NCBI RefSeq assembly: GCF_002994745.2
Contig: NC_037094.1
Coordinates: forward strand, 6,494,001 to 6,558,000
Source of the DNA: Rosa chinensis
Taxonomy: Eukaryota; Streptophyta; Magnoliopsida; Rosales; Rosaceae
Direction of reading: 5' to 3'
Length of the DNA: 64,000 nucleotides
The translations under genes and the position numbers were made by a program. The notes beneath the pieces were generated by a model. That model ran no database searches. It saw nothing but the letters and a program-made list of their open reading frames with translations, and had not been told where the DNA came from. Numbering within the stretch: position 1 is the first letter of the stretch; every line of letters begins with the position of its first letter. Shown here piece after piece: positions 21,001 through 34,089 of this stretch.

Positions 21001-21721
21001 ACATAAAAAATATATATAAAATATAAAAAAAATATATATAGGAAAGCTGATAATGAATTTGAAAAGCATTTAGCCAACGTTTCCTTTAAAATATATATGA
21101 AGCCACAGCTGTGATTCTTTATACTGGAAGATACGTATCTATGTGATTACATACCACTATCCATTTCCTGCCCTACAATATTCCCGGAACTGTTGGCATT
21201 CAGATGATATACTGAATACAAAATATACTGACATTCTTTTTGAATAATGATAAATGCATAATGCCTCTTATAGAAAGCTTAGATACTGGTATATTGTCTA
21301 TCGCTATCACTTGTAAATTTAGGGGTAGGTTTGTTTACTCAAAATCTAATGAAATGAAATCGAAAAAATTCAGGAAATTATTTCTGGGAAGCAAAACTCA
21401 CAATAGATGAATTTATAATAAATTATACAACAGAAAGTTCAAGTATAAATATTAATAACCATATTTTCATATGATTTCCATTTTTGACATGTACAGACTA
21501 ACATGTTGGATCTAGTATCTATTTTTCTGTTTCGTAAGTAAATAGATCAAATCTATACAAACTAATCCGAAAGTAACAAACCCAAAAGATTTTGAAACAG
21601 CTAAACATAAAATCTATCAAATCCATCAATTTTTATAATATTTGAAACAACTATACTCTGTGTTTCAATGCAATTAAAAACAGAAACGTAAATTAATCAC
21701 AAATTCAGAAATAGAAATTTA

Positions 21722-22600
21722 AGAAAGAAAGAACTCACAACTCGCAAATTAAAAAGCAAATTGGCTTAGAGACAACTAACCTCGTACTCAGATGATGAGG
21801 TGACAATCTCCTTTTGTGAATATCAGCTATCTCTCTCTCTGTCTGTCTTTGTGCAAAGCAAAGCAAACAATCACAGCAAATCTCTCTATTTCTGTGTGGA
21901 TCGTTCTTGATAAGTGATCGAATTGAAATGGATCAAAATACCTGAAAATATAACCAAAGACAGCACAGCTTAGTGGAAGTTGAAACATGAAGCTAGATAA
22001 CTGAATTTTTATTTTTTATGATGTAAGACGTACAATCGATGTACAATTAAGCTAAACGCATAAGAATTCAGTCAGTATCTAAGCTATCAGTATCATTATT
22101 GCCTTCACTTCAAATTAAATGTCAAAAAATTACATCCACTGAAAAGACAATAGGAAAATGGACAACCATATACTGGTAACCCCAAAATCATATATCTAAA
22201 GCTTGTCCCAATCTCCAGTTTCTCTTTCTAAAGCACCAACACAAACAAAACAAAACAAAAGAAATAACGATACTCTATAATATTTGAAACAACTATACTC
22301 TTTGTTTCAATGCAATTAAAAAGAGAAACATAAATTAATTCCCCACATTAATTGATCAACCAAAACAGAAATAAGATGAGTTAAAAAGAGAAACATAAAT
22401 TAATCACAAATTCAGATATAGAAATTAAAAAAAGAAAGAACTCACAACTCACAAATTAAAAAGCAAATTGGCTCAGAGACAACTAACCTCGTACTGAGAT
22501 GATGTCAGTATCTCCTTTTCTGAATATCAGCTATCTCTCTCTCTCTCTGTCTTTGTGCAAAGGAAAGCAAACAATCACAGCCAATCTCTATTTATCTGTT
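21722..22600. repeat. Duplicated segment inside the Helitron block
   Basis: A segment of about 170 bp at 21722-21895 is repeated at 22430-22600 (roughly 90% alike by eye), beginning AAGAAAGAACTCACAACTC and including a (CT)n run. The spacing is about 710 bp. Part of the intervening DNA is also similar (TTTGAAACAACTATACTCT at both 21650 and 22281). Confidence 0.75.
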
Positions 22601-23395
22601 TAGCCAACACAAACAAAACAAAAGGCGCCAGCAAGAAATATAAAACAAAATGCCTCACCCTTGATTTTAAACTCTAGAGGTTTGACAGTTTAGCTGCTGT
22701 TCTGTTTTAAACCTGCAGAAAAGAGGCCGGTCAGCTACAACCTTTGGTACTTTGTAATACAATTGGGGTATACTGTCTTTTACGTACATATATAAATTAA
22801 AGTATTTTGTGAATTAAACAGAAAAGAATGAATCAGTGGTATCATTGCAAATTTAAAGAGGAGATCCAATTAAATGTGCTGCTATCTAAATATGAAAAGA
22901 GAAGAAAAGACGAAAAGAAAAAAAAAGAGAAGAATGAATGTTCGGATATACATAACACAAAAGAAGGCTTAATTAACAAACTGCAAGCGAAGTTCTTTCA
23001 TACTCGGCTTCAGAACACAAAGGAAGAAAACCAAAACAATCAAAATGTTCAATGAAGATAAAGAAGTTTGGCACTTAAAAAGCCTGTCAACTCACAACTG
23101 AACTGGCTATTTTATTTGTTTATGTGATGGTCCATAATTCCATATTCCAGCTGAAGATGTAAATTCCAATATTAAATAACAAAGATATCTATTACAGACA
23201 TGAATAAAACATAAGAATAGTTTCACAAAAAAAAAAGAAAAACAAAAATAAAAACAGAGGCAGTATAAAATAAAAATTAATACCTTTCAATTGATACGGT
23301 TCTGTCAATAAAGAAACTCTGGTTTGCAACTGGACTGGAACGTGAATGTCGACCTATTTGCAAAGTTTGGAAACAGTTAGTTTGGAACCATGGTC

Positions 23396-23675
23396 AGCAC
23401 CAATACAAACCATATTAACATTTATAAAGTAGAAGTAAACATGGAATAAAAAACTGAGACATAAGAAAAATCCAAAACATGATTAGCATCAATACAAACC
23501 GTATTAACATTTATCAAATCTATACCATGAATACAAACCATACTAACATTTATAAAGTAGAAGTAAACATGGAATAAAAAACTGAGACATAAGAACAATC
23601 CAAAACATGATTAGCATCAATACAAACCGTATTAACATTTATCAAATCTATACCATGAATACAAACCATATTAAC
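23396..23675. repeat. Tandem repeat, about 128-bp period, 2.2 copies
   Basis: The motif AACATTTATAAAGTAGAAGT occurs at about 23417 and again at 23545, and CCAAAACATGATTAGCATC recurs with the same offset. Near-identity suggests a recent slippage or unequal-exchange event. Confidence 0.75.
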
Positions 23676-26600
23676 AATTCCAAAACCAAAAACAAACTAA
23701 GGTGAAGTACAAAATAAAAATTGAACTCTACTAAAGATAAATAAAAATGGGTTGGTTCCCTGAATGAAAATTTTAACAGAACATGGGTATTCATTACCAA
23801 AAGCTTAAATCTTGTCCTCCTTTCTGCCTTTTTTTTCCCTTTCGAAAAAAGAAGAAAGAATTAAAAAACTCTATCTATATTATAGATTGGAAATGTAGCA
23901 ACGAACAAACATATAAGCCAATGAAAAAAACAAACATTGTAAACAGAAACAAATCAAACCAAATCGAAAGTCAAAACATCAAGAAGTAAAGGAATACGTA
24001 GCATGCATCAACCATCAAAGCCCCATAAACAGAAAAATGAACTACTGATAAATTTTACCTGCAGTCAACAGTGATGTCGATTCAATGTCTGCGGAATCCC
24101 TAATCGTTGCCTCAGTTTTCCTACAGCAGACCTGCATAAATAGACAAATAAGAGATGTTATAACAATTATCAATTGTTTATTGGCTCCAATCAAGATTGT
24201 TGAAATAAACATGGTGTTTTAAGGCAAGGACTGCTGAAAACGCATTCCTACACTTATTTCTACATTTTGGGAGTGTGGTGTAGAAGTCGAATTGTTAATT
24301 AGAAAGCTGACATTTTAATTTCCAAAATTTTGAATGTTAACTATCTTTGTTCCACACCAACATACAGCAACGAACAACTTTCTAAAGTAAAAGGACCATA
24401 AGCATTTTCAGGGATTAATAATAATTATCAAAAGCTACTTAAAGTCTGATTGTATAACACGACGAAATCAAAACCTTAATGTCGAGTACTTGTTTTGATA
24501 AGACCACAGTAACAATATCAATAACATATCAACAAATACTAATTCTTTGAATTAATACTGATATGCATTTGGGGTTCTTGTTTCCAGAGAAGAATACACA
24601 TATGCAGAATTTAAAGAATGATATCGCAGAAACAGGTGATCAATGTTTGAACTTCTGACTTAAAATCACACGAAATTAATAACTTTATGGATCAAAGGCA
24701 AGCATCAAAAAACTTAAACCATCAGAAGCTAATCTTAAACTTGATAAGACAAACAGTGAGAACATCTTATTGAAGCTTGCATAAATTTCCTGAGTAATAA
24801 AAAAGAAACAAATGTGATTCCAGATTGAAGAACCAAAAATCAACTATATTCATATGGAAAAACAATAGAAAAAGGCTCAATTCATTGTATAATGAAAGGC
24901 ACAGAACAGGTGTAAAAAAACTTATAAATTTTATGAATATGAATTTATTGCAGATCAATTTTAAGGTGTTAAAAAATAAAATAAAAAACTGCTTAAGATC
25001 AAAATACTAACAGAATTTGGCAGAGAACTAATACAAATCCAAAGGCAATCAACGTTAATTAAGTATATGCATTTGTAAAATTGAGTTTAACATTAGACAA
25101 AGAGAGTGAATACAGTTGAAACCAACTTAAATGGTTGGTTTTGATAAGCAAGAGATGTTTTTTAAATCCATTTGAAAATCATAACAGCAATTTGAACAGA
25201 CCAGGCCAATCAGAAGTATCAATTCTTTATTACCAAAACTATTGAAAAGAGTGATTTCTAATATCTAAAGCACACTAACTACATTTTGTATATAAAGAAT
25301 TTGAAAATCTATACCTCAATGCAAGACAACTGAAGAATCTGCCTGCAAACTGTTCCTAAATTCTGCAAAATACAGTGGCAACAATCAAAGAATTTAATAA
25401 TACCATCGGTATACACACTATAAACTAAGTGGAAAAATTATCTAATATAATTTTACAGTGTATACCTGAATAACAATAAAAAAGCAAGATAACACTGATC
25501 GATAGACAAAGGAACAGCAGCAGCAAAACGATGCTAAGATTCTTTTGCATAAAATCTGAAGAAGCCAAATAAAACAACAATGAAACATTGAAATTAATTG
25601 TTAAACTACAAACACTAATTTCAATACAAAGTTTCTGTATGCGAAAAAAAGAGAGAGTTAGTTTTGATATCAGAGGCCAGACATATAGAAATATTTGATT
25701 CATTTATTGTTCAGACTATATGAACATCAGAATTTTAGTTTGATCTTACAATTTATGATCAGTTTCCTTCAATACTCAATACATTGCCTATACTTACTTT
25801 CAATCTATGATGGATATTAATTTTGACCACAGGTTGGATGCTAAAGGTACTGCAGAGTGGGCTGTAGACATCTGTACTATTGCCTAAACTTACATAGTAA
25901 CATAACTGCATTTTACTAAATGAACTAAAGCAATGGACAATATGACAGATAAGGATGAAATTTCAAAAAATGCTCATTATAGCGTCAGTTTCAGAATCAT
26001 CAACTCCCATGCCTGATTTTATAATCAGTTTATAAAACTTATCTCACAATTTATAATCAATTTCCTTCTATACTTAATAATTCATTGACTGATACAAATT
26101 GTGATAGACGACAATTGTAATCATTGACAGAGAAAAAGGGAAACTCAAATGGAACTAATTCAGATTGGATCAACAAAATGCGGAGGACACCAAAATGATT
26201 TAGCAGTGGGTGCCTATTTTAATATATTGGAGTCGACTAATACTATTTCGTAAAGAGTTTGAATATGCACAGTTGATCAATTCTGTTTAGGATAAATGCA
26301 GAAACTAAGCCTTAATGGGTGTGTAAAGGTATAGCTGCCAAACAAAAGAAAACAATTCATACTATGATTGTCCTATCCAAATTGATATACAAAATCATAT
26401 CTAACTTTGTTAAATTGCAGACACAAAAACAAACTCGCATTATTTGGGAATTCTGTACTTCAGTGCTTTCTAAATCAATTGCTAAATTCATAATTATGCT
26501 CTAGATCCAATTCCTGGGTGACTGCCTTTGCCTAAACATCTTACCTCTTAAAGGAGCTATCTCCCTCACTCTCCACAGCCTACCTTAGGAAGTATATAAG

Positions 26601-26771
26601 AAAGTCAAATTATGGACCACTTCTTCAACTGTAGTTAATTGCGAATGAAAGCTTTTTTATAGTAGAATGTACGATTAAGAGAAAAAGAGATCATAATAAT
26701 GATAAAAAATTAGAAAAGAAAATCAAACAAAGATAGGAGATTAGAAGAAGGCACACTTGGTCTTCCCATAC

Positions 26772-26970
26772 GATGCAGGGTCCCTCTTAGAATTAAAATT
26801 TTTATTTATATTAGTTGCTCAATTGAAATAAACTCAATAAATCCCTTTAAAGACAACACCATCATTCGTTCAAAGATGCAGGGGTCCCTCTTAGAATTAA
26901 AATCTTTATTTTTATTAGTTGCTGAACTGAACTAAACTCAATAAATCCCTTTAAAGACAACAACATTCTT
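26772..26970. repeat. Tandem duplication, about 103-bp period
   Basis: GATGCAGGG-TCCCTCTTAGAA begins at 26772 and 26875. Both copies end AATCCCTTTAAAGACAACA. There is no coding content. Confidence 0.75.
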
Positions 26971-27683
26971 TTTCTTCCAGTAAAACCTGATCACCCAAAA
27001 ACAGTAACACCTCTTTTCACTATTCTTCTACTTATTTTTATTATAAATTTTCTCTTATTGATAACTCTTTCTTTGTCATCTTCACAGTTATATATAAAAC
27101 TCACACAACAATATACCAAAGAGACTTTTCATTTTCCAATAAAAAACTTTCATAATTAGTTGCATATTTTTTATTTCAGATCTTCCTTGTTTGGTGATTT
27201 GCTGCCATGGATTGAAATATTTCAGCTCAAGAAAGCAACCACAATATCTTAAAAGCTGCGCTGAGAGGTATACCCCAAGATTGAAATAGGGCGAAAGGAA
27301 TTGATAGACCACACACACATCCATACCCTAGGGTATGCAGCTCATAGGCAAGTATAATTCAAAAAACAACTATAGTCATGCATAACATGCAAGAAAACAA
27401 AAGACTCAGACCTCAAATTGCACCAAATTCAAAGACAATACTTCCCACGTTTGAAATTTTTACAAAGATTTGTTTACAACCATCCCAGAATCAAAGCCTA
27501 ATAATAGTGAATAGTCCATGGAGAAATTTAACCATTCCTTAGATACTAAGGTCTTTTTTCACTTAATCGAAGCATGTAGTAAACACCCGAAGTAGCCACT
27601 ATAATAGCAATTTGAAAACTAACAAAATCGTTTACACAAACGACCTTTAAAATCAAAAGCATAGATGGTGACTCATTTTCAAC

Positions 27684-27935
27684 CAGATTGGTTAACATTG
27701 ATTGCTATTGATTTTCAAATGCCTAATGTTTAAAACACTAATTAATATCTGAAGTTGCCATAAAATTTAGACTGAGCAAATTATACCTAAAGCTTTAAAA
27801 TTAGATTATCGAATCAGATTGGTTAACATCGATTGGCATTGACTGTCATATATCAACTATTTAAAACAGTAATGTCTAAAGCTGCCATAAAATTTAGACT
27901 AAGCAACTTATGTCTAAAGCTTTAAAATTAGATTA
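27684..27935. repeat. Tandem duplication, about 131-bp period
   Basis: CAGATTGGTTAACAT begins at 27684 and 27815, and each unit ends in AAAGCTTTAAAATTAGATTA. The copies differ by small changes. Non-coding. Confidence 0.75.
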
Positions 27936-28499
27936 CAATTGGAAAGCTTTCAAGTTATATATCTGGCACTATAATTAGGAATATGAATATATCATTATCA
28001 CAAAATTGGGAATTATATTAATATAGCAGAGGAGTTTACCTAAGCCCTGACCAAGTTATGACCAGAAACTTCGATTGAAAGAAATGTGCTAAAGCCTTGG
28101 GAAGTATCTGATGATAAAATTCTGTGGGAATTAAAGACACAGTTAGATTGGCTTTAAGGAGAAACTAAGGCATAAGAATGCCAATACGAAATAGGATTAC
28201 AAATCAAACACAAAAGCAAATCAAAGAAGCAATTAAGAGCAGTTTACTGAAAACCAATGGCGTTTAACAGTTGCTTAGCTTTATTGAACCACCCGCACAA
28301 CTCAATAACACAGGAAAAAAAAGAAAGGAAGGTAAAACCAAACCCAAAGGCCAAAACCAACTAACCCAACAACCAAGAATCAAAATCTTCTTTCTGTTCT
28401 CATATCAAAACTAACATCAAAATCATACACTAACAAATAAAATACATTTACTTTTATCCAAATAAGCCTAACTTTCAGTCAGTAAGAAGAACTGATTGA

Positions 28500-29160
28500 T
28501 GATTCCCCTTTCTGGGTAGCTAAATGATAACACCTATCTCCTTTCCTCTACTCTTACCCAAAACCACCATCCCCCTCAAAAACAAAAGAAGAAAAAATCC
28601 AACAACAAAAATCACAGAACGATTCAAACCACATACCTTTGCAACCGGTTTTTTCTTTCCACTCTCTTTTTTCGCTTTTTTCGATCCCAGACCCAATAGA
28701 TCTTCTCCTTTCCTCTCTTCTATCCCTCTTTGCAGACCCGATAGATCTCCTCCTTTCCTCTTTCTTACAAATGTAACAATCAGAAACAATTATCCTCCAT
28801 AAACAATTTCTAAAAATAACCCAAAACTATCATCCCCCTCAAAAACAAAAAAAATCCAACAACAAAAACCAAAGAACGATTCAAACCACATACCTTGCAA
28901 TAGATCTTCTCCTCTCTCTTCTTTCGCCTGGACAGAACTGAAATTGTTTGTAAGCCACTGAATCGCAGCCCGATCGTTATCCAAGACTGAGAAATGCAAG
29001 GACGAAAATGACCCGATCGTTATACCTGTCCAACGCTGACAAAAGGAAGGACGAAAATGACTTTTCCGCCAACCTGATATTCTCCTTGAACAGTGAGGAC
29101 AAACGGGTTTTCCGCTTCTTAGCAATAGTGTAACAGTGTTATTCACCCTTTATATATAGA
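28500..29160 (-). repeat. Helitron 5' region, internal copy
   Basis: Minus-strand sequence starting TCTATATATAAAGGG at 29160, then an ACTGTTACACTA block and GGCGGAAAAGTCATTTTCGTCC. It is related to the block at 31900-32677. The stretch also contains a local duplication (28555-28640 and 28810-28895, both around ACGATTCAAACCACATACCTT). A GT splice-donor-like site in it suggests the 5' UTR region of a captured transcript. Confidence 0.6.
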
Positions 29161-30419
29161 ATAATTTTGTTCTAGCAATCTTTTTCCTCTTCTGTGCCTG
29201 ATATCTGATGCCATAACTACATTGAAAACCAAGGGAATTAAAATCAAAAATGACTTAAAACCACTTTTATAATCAAACCTCAATCCAAAACATTACAACA
29301 ACCTGAGTGCACACTGTCCCAAAGCTCTGCAAAATTAACATAAAGGAAAAACTAATTACAAAATACAACATAGTTACTCAAACATACATAGTTATATAAT
29401 GTATTTTGCACAAAAAAAAACACACAATGAAAGCAAACAAAGCCGCTAATTGAGCAAACAAAAATTCAAAGTTCATACCTGAATAAGAATGAAAGATGCA
29501 GACAACGTGAAACAGTAGACCAAGGAATAGTGGCAGCCAAATGATGTTTAGACTCTTTTGCATAAATTCTGTAAAAAGCAAACATAACTGTAACATACTT
29601 ATCAAATTAATTATATAACTACAGAAAACAATACCAATACCATATTTGTTAAACCAAACCAAAAACAAAAGAAAAAAAAAGTACAAAAATAAAGGAAAAT
29701 TTTTTTCTTACAACAACAAATTCTTATTTCAATTTGATAAAAGTACGTAAACAACCACGCTCATATAGTTAGGCTTTAAATATTCATTGTTGCATTATTT
29801 GAACTTTTATAGAATTGCAAGGACCTAGGGAAAAAAAAGAAGAAAACTAAGTTCAGCAGCCAAATTGGATTCATTTCAACTGTTGGTACTCTTCGAAGCT
29901 AACCATGGAGTTTAGAATTAGGAGACCAGACCAAAAGTCTGTGAAGATCCACTTTAAAAAAAAATAAAAAGAAAAACAAAGAACTTTTTCCTAATAAAGC
30001 AAAAAAAAAAAAAAAATCTGGATAACTTTTTCATTTTTGTCCTTGCTCTTCTTTGTGTATCCAAATGATTGGAGTTGACATGCTCATTAGATCTACATTC
30101 GTGATTACTCACTGTTTTTTCAACAATCTGGATAACTCTTCTATTTTTGGGTCCGTTCTGGTTTGAATTTTAGTTTTCACTTGGAAGAAATAAGTCCATA
30201 TTGCACAAAAAAATCGCAATTACAGGGGTAATAGCATCTAATATGTTGATGTAAGAATATATAATTTTCAAAGATCGAGGCTTTGGTATCTCAGTTAGGC
30301 TGAAGGAGTCATCTTTATTATCCTCACCAACCCAAAACACTGTCTCATACTACCATACACATACAAAGTCCAAATCCCAGTGAAGAACATATAAGAATTC
30401 ATTTACAAAGCTGCAGTAC

Positions 30420-30492
30420 ACAGAAAATCATAAAATAGTATATATTACACACACACACACACCCCACTATATGTATACATGTATCAGTATGA

Positions 30493-30529
<37 letters not shown>

Positions 30530-30712
30530 ACTATATGTAAGGCATCTATATCTATATATATGTATGCTCCTGGTGAAATTATAATACACATATATCTATA
30601 TCACTAAATGTATATATGAGTATGAATACATATAGTATATATATGGTTGCCTATATCTATATATATGTTGGGCATCCCATGCATCTCAAACATCACAATT
30701 CACAACTCATCA

Positions 30713-30757
<45 letters not shown>

Positions 30758-31500
30758 AGGACTCTCTCTCACTTCATCAGCAACCGGTTTCAGATCGGCC
30801 GGTAAGTCCACACCAGCCATCATATATTATATTCACAGAGCTTTTCAGTACTACCCATCTCTGATCTCCAGCAACATTTCTGGTCATTACAGAGAGATTT
30901 TGGGTAGGATCGAGTTCAAAAGGGTGGTTCAAATGTATACATGATCAAGAGCTTTAGTCATATATATAGTACTTAAACCCCATCTGAGTTTGCAATTAGC
31001 TTATTATCTTCGATCTTCCCCAATCTTTCTGGTACTAATTAAAAGCTCATATGGGTGGTCAAAACATCCATATATGATCAAGAGCCTTGAAGATATATGT
31101 ATATAAATACACACGTAGTTATTACTTACAGATGTTCTTAAGGTTGTTCAAGGTTTCTGAATCAGTGTACTAATTTCACCTCATTTCATATGCAGTACTA
31201 TAGAGAGAAAGGTTTCTTATCGTACAACTAAAAAGAGAGACGTGCAGGATTAAGTTGAACATATAAGAATTCATATAAAAAGCTGCAGCACACAGAAAAT
31301 CATAAAATAGTATATATTATACACACACACACACCCCACTATATGTATTCATGTATCAGTATAAGAGTATAAATATATATATATATATCGCTATATGTAA
31401 TGCATCTATATCTATATATATGTATGGTCCTGGTGAAATTATAATACACATATATCTATATCACTAAATGTATATATGAGTATGAATTAAGGAATACATA
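30420..31500. repeat. Direct repeat of about 200 bp plus microsatellites
   Basis: The segment around AAGAATTCATTTACAAAGCTGCAG (30391-30610) recurs at 31266-31490 with small changes, including (CA)n and (AT)n runs and the TATCTATATCACTAAATGTA block. A long (CT)n run lies at 30716-30756. The short frame at 30616-30864 is simple-repeat DNA, not a gene. Confidence 0.75.
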
Positions 31501-31899
31501 TACAATGAGTACAGCACACAAAAAGAGATGGGAATTATAGGCAACCAACCTGAGAAAGATGATTGGAATGTCAACAGCAGCTTGACAATTGACAACAGCT
31601 CAAATGCTACCTAATCTGCATACAATAAATCCAACTGATAGAATGAAAACACAAAGCTAAATGACTATATATATTATTCGTAAAGTTTATCTAATCCCAT
31701 ATATTACAGACTAACATACCCAAAAACTAAGCAATCCCATGAACCTCTGATTACAGAAATAATTAGTTGCTCCGATCTTTAACAATAATAGTTGCTCATA
31801 TTGTTCACCAAAAAAAAAAAAAAAAACTCAGAGAACTGAGCTGCGAGGAGCGAGGTTGAGAACATGAGGCATTAGAGAGAGAGAGAGAGAGAGTTGAGA

Positions 31900-32677
31900 G
31901 CTTCAGTTATTATTTTGCAACTACAATAAGAGTATAATCACTTGTGGCTGCCAGGAGATTTTACCAAACATATACCCAAATCAAACACACATCTCTTCCA
32001 AAACCCAGTAACCTCTTGGACCAAATTCTTCAATCTCTCCACTTCTTTATCCTACCCCAACAATCTACCATCAAAATCAAAAACCTTACATCAAATCGAA
32101 AAGAATAGACCCTACAACTTAGAATCAACTTCAATCAACCAAGAAAACCCCCAATTCAATCAACCAACAAAACCCCCAACAAAAGTATCACCCCCCTCAA
32201 AAACATCTAACAAAAGAAGAAGAAAAATCAAACAACAAACAACACAGACCGATTCAAACCACAAATCCAATACCTTGCAACCGGTCTTTTCTTTCTTCTC
32301 TCTTCTTTCCAGAGCACACACATCTCCTGCTTTCGCCTCTTATATTCCTCTTTTCTCTCTGCTCTCTTCTTTCGCTTTTGTTGATCTTGATGGTCTTTTC
32401 CTTCTTCTCTCTTATTTCCAGAGCTCACAGATCTTCTCCTTTCTCCTCTTCTATGCCTCTTTTCTCTCTGCTCTCTTCTTTGGGTTTTGTTGATGTTGAT
32501 GTAAAGCCACCGAATACCAACCCCGAGTCCCCGATCATTTGGATACACAGAGAAGATCAAGGACAAAAATGACTTTTCCGCCTTCTTGATATTATCCTGG
32601 AACAGTGAGGACAAATAGGGCTTTTCCGCCCCTTATAAGAAACAGTAAAACAGTATTTTTCATCCTTTATATATAGA
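31900..32677 (-). repeat. Helitron 5' region, outer copy
   Basis: The outer 5' block on the minus strand begins TCTATATATAAAGGATG at about 32677 and shares GGCGGAAAAGTCATTTTTGTCC and the CAACCGGT/TTCAAACCACA parts with 28500-29160. Overlapping short frames here are pyrimidine-rich and not convincing. Confidence 0.6.
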
Positions 32678-32681
32678 AAAA

Positions 32682-32861
32682 TAAGGTCAGTTAGCAATCA
32701 GTTTCTTTGTGGCCATCAGTTCTCTTACACGTGTACCTTATCTGTTCTTTTCAGCTAGTATAAATATGAACTCAGCTTTCATTTTGTAATCAACCTGATA
32801 CGCAATACAATTTCTCTCTCATTTCCTCTGTATTTTCTGGGCTTCTCTATTAGAGCTTTCA
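32682..32861 (+). repeat. Second part of the copia 3' LTR, cut off by the Helitron
   Basis: Bases 32719-32861 match 15847-15989 over exactly 143 positions with few differences, both ending GAGCTTTCA. Bases 32682-32718 fill the gap to the first 60 bp at 18464-18523. The next five host bases are CTGTG inside PP2-B coding sequence, the expected site of the 5-bp target duplication. Confidence 0.85.
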
Positions 32862-33068
32862 CTGTGTTGGAAGAAGGGTCTAGTTGTGGAAGGAATAGAG
32901 GTCAGGCCAGAAAGAAAGGAATACTGCGAGCGCAAAGGCAAGGCAAGGGCGAAAGAGCGAGCCAAAGGCAAGAGAGCAATGACCATGATCTTATTATTAA
33001 TCCAGTACGTTAACGTTGTAGCTGATTATAATATTTCTGAAAAAAATAATTACAATAAGCCAGTCTAA
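32862..33068 (+). pseudogene. 3' end of a second PP2-B gene, broken by the copia insertion
   Basis: Begins exactly at the LTR end and aligns with the last 130 bp of the intact PP2-B gene (14418-14549): CWKKGLVVEGIEVRPERKEY versus CWKSGLIVQGIEVRPERKEY. The lysine/arginine-rich tail is longer and altered, and the frame runs past the old stop to 33068. Upstream exons are gone. It shows that PP2-B was once tandemly duplicated here. Confidence 0.85.
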
Positions 33069-33579
33069 ACTAATTCAGAACTTACCTCTGGATAATCAAT
33101 CTTAGCAATAGATATTCCTATTCAAGCTAAGCCTAATTCGGTCGTTCGGAGTCCTTCCCTAGCCTTTACCATTATATATATGCTTTAGAGTAGTCTTCTC
33201 TTGATATAGCTCTGACTAATTCTAAGTTTCTTTCTAATATGTCAAGCAAAGGTTCATGCGAAGTATTCCCAAGTCTATTCTTCACCTTATTGACGCTATT
33301 ATAGAAGTACAATTACAATAAAATGAAAAGCAGAAAGGTGACTCTAATCACAAGAAGAATGCTAATTGTACAGCTCACGCTAGCAAGTATATCGATCATG
33401 GATTTATATTCTTTGACATTCATCAAGAATATGCATGTAATCTCATGATACAGGTAAAGTACCCTCAAACCTATCAGACACTTCCCGGCCAATGATAGCT
33501 TTCTGTACACCAATTTGCACCAGGCATCTAGAACATAGATTGGTACATATTTTCATGTTCATTGTGCACTTCCACTTGA
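33069..33579. other. Intergenic DNA
   Basis: AT-rich spacer with one unrecognised short minus-strand frame (33313-33513). Nothing that I can name was found. Confidence 0.4.
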
Positions 33580-33818
33580 TCATCGGCCCCCAAAAACATG
33601 GCACCGATGAATTATTGAGCAACCGCGTTCGTAAGGGTTGCCACGTTGACCGTTGTTAGGACTTTGGAGCACAACCAGGGTGCAATAGTCCAATAGGCTC
33701 TTTGCAACGGTCAGGGACTCTGAGGGGAAGCCTTTGAGCTGCAAAACCTGGGCTTCTCGCCACTATGCTAACAAGGAGTAGACAAAAGATCAATGACTTT
33801 CATGTTTGACAATCTCAT
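33580..33818 (-). pseudogene. Broken RALF-like peptide gene
   Basis: Minus-strand copy related to the gene at 37169-37408. A hydrophobic signal-peptide region (SLIFCLLLVSIVA) is out of frame with the ATG because of a one-base insertion shortly after it. The first two Cys (PDRCKEP, HPGCAP) are followed by a stop in that frame. The hallmark C-terminus NPYERGCSIIHRCH is in another frame and ends at TGA (33582-33580). Two frameshifts therefore disable it. A conserved TATAAATGG upstream (about 33863-33874) matches the intact paralogue, so the promoter was duplicated too. Confidence 0.75.
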
Positions 33819-34089
33819 GATCTTTGGTTGTATGGATCTGATGCAATGTTTGTATGAGAGCTTGGCCATTTATACGAGTTTGGCTGCAGTTTTTAAGTTC
33901 GAATTTTTCATGAGTCTCAACCATTTGAGTTCGTTAATTTCCGCCTTTTTATTTGTACGTTTTTTGTCTTTGGTTGGTCAGTTGCTTTAGGAAATGCATT
34001 TGCAATTATTTGGAAGTTACATATATAACAGACTGACTGCTCAGATATCTAATCATTTTTAGAAAAAGTAACATATTGCAATTAAGTCG

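Larger units (their letters stand above)
18524..32677 (-). mobile_element. Large Helitron-like block, about 14.1 kb, with captured gene DNA
   Basis: On the minus strand the 3' end is classical: a GC-rich hairpin (CCCGCG, loop GCAGAG, CGCGGG) followed 8 bases later by CTAG at 18527-18524 and host T. The opposite end at about 32677 reads TCTATATATAAAGG on the minus strand, a Helitron-like 5' terminus. The two flanks are halves of one LTR, so everything between arrived after the LTR. A second 5'-type terminus lies at 29160, and several internal segments are duplicated, so this may be two stacked copies. I found no Rep/helicase or RPA frame; it is probably non-autonomous. It carries a pyruvate-kinase exon and other unassigned scraps. 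Many poly-A runs and AT-rich stretches fill the rest. Confidence 0.75.

Noticed and set aside
22828..23055. Lysine-rich small open frame on the plus strand
   Set aside because: Low-complexity A-rich sequence within the Helitron block, no domain, no conservation signal.
30616..30864. Open frame with Ser-Leu repeats
   Set aside because: Produced by the (CT)n microsatellite at 30716-30756.
18524..32677. Autonomous Helitron with Rep/helicase
   Set aside because: No HUH motif, helicase motif or RPA-like frame was recognised in the block.
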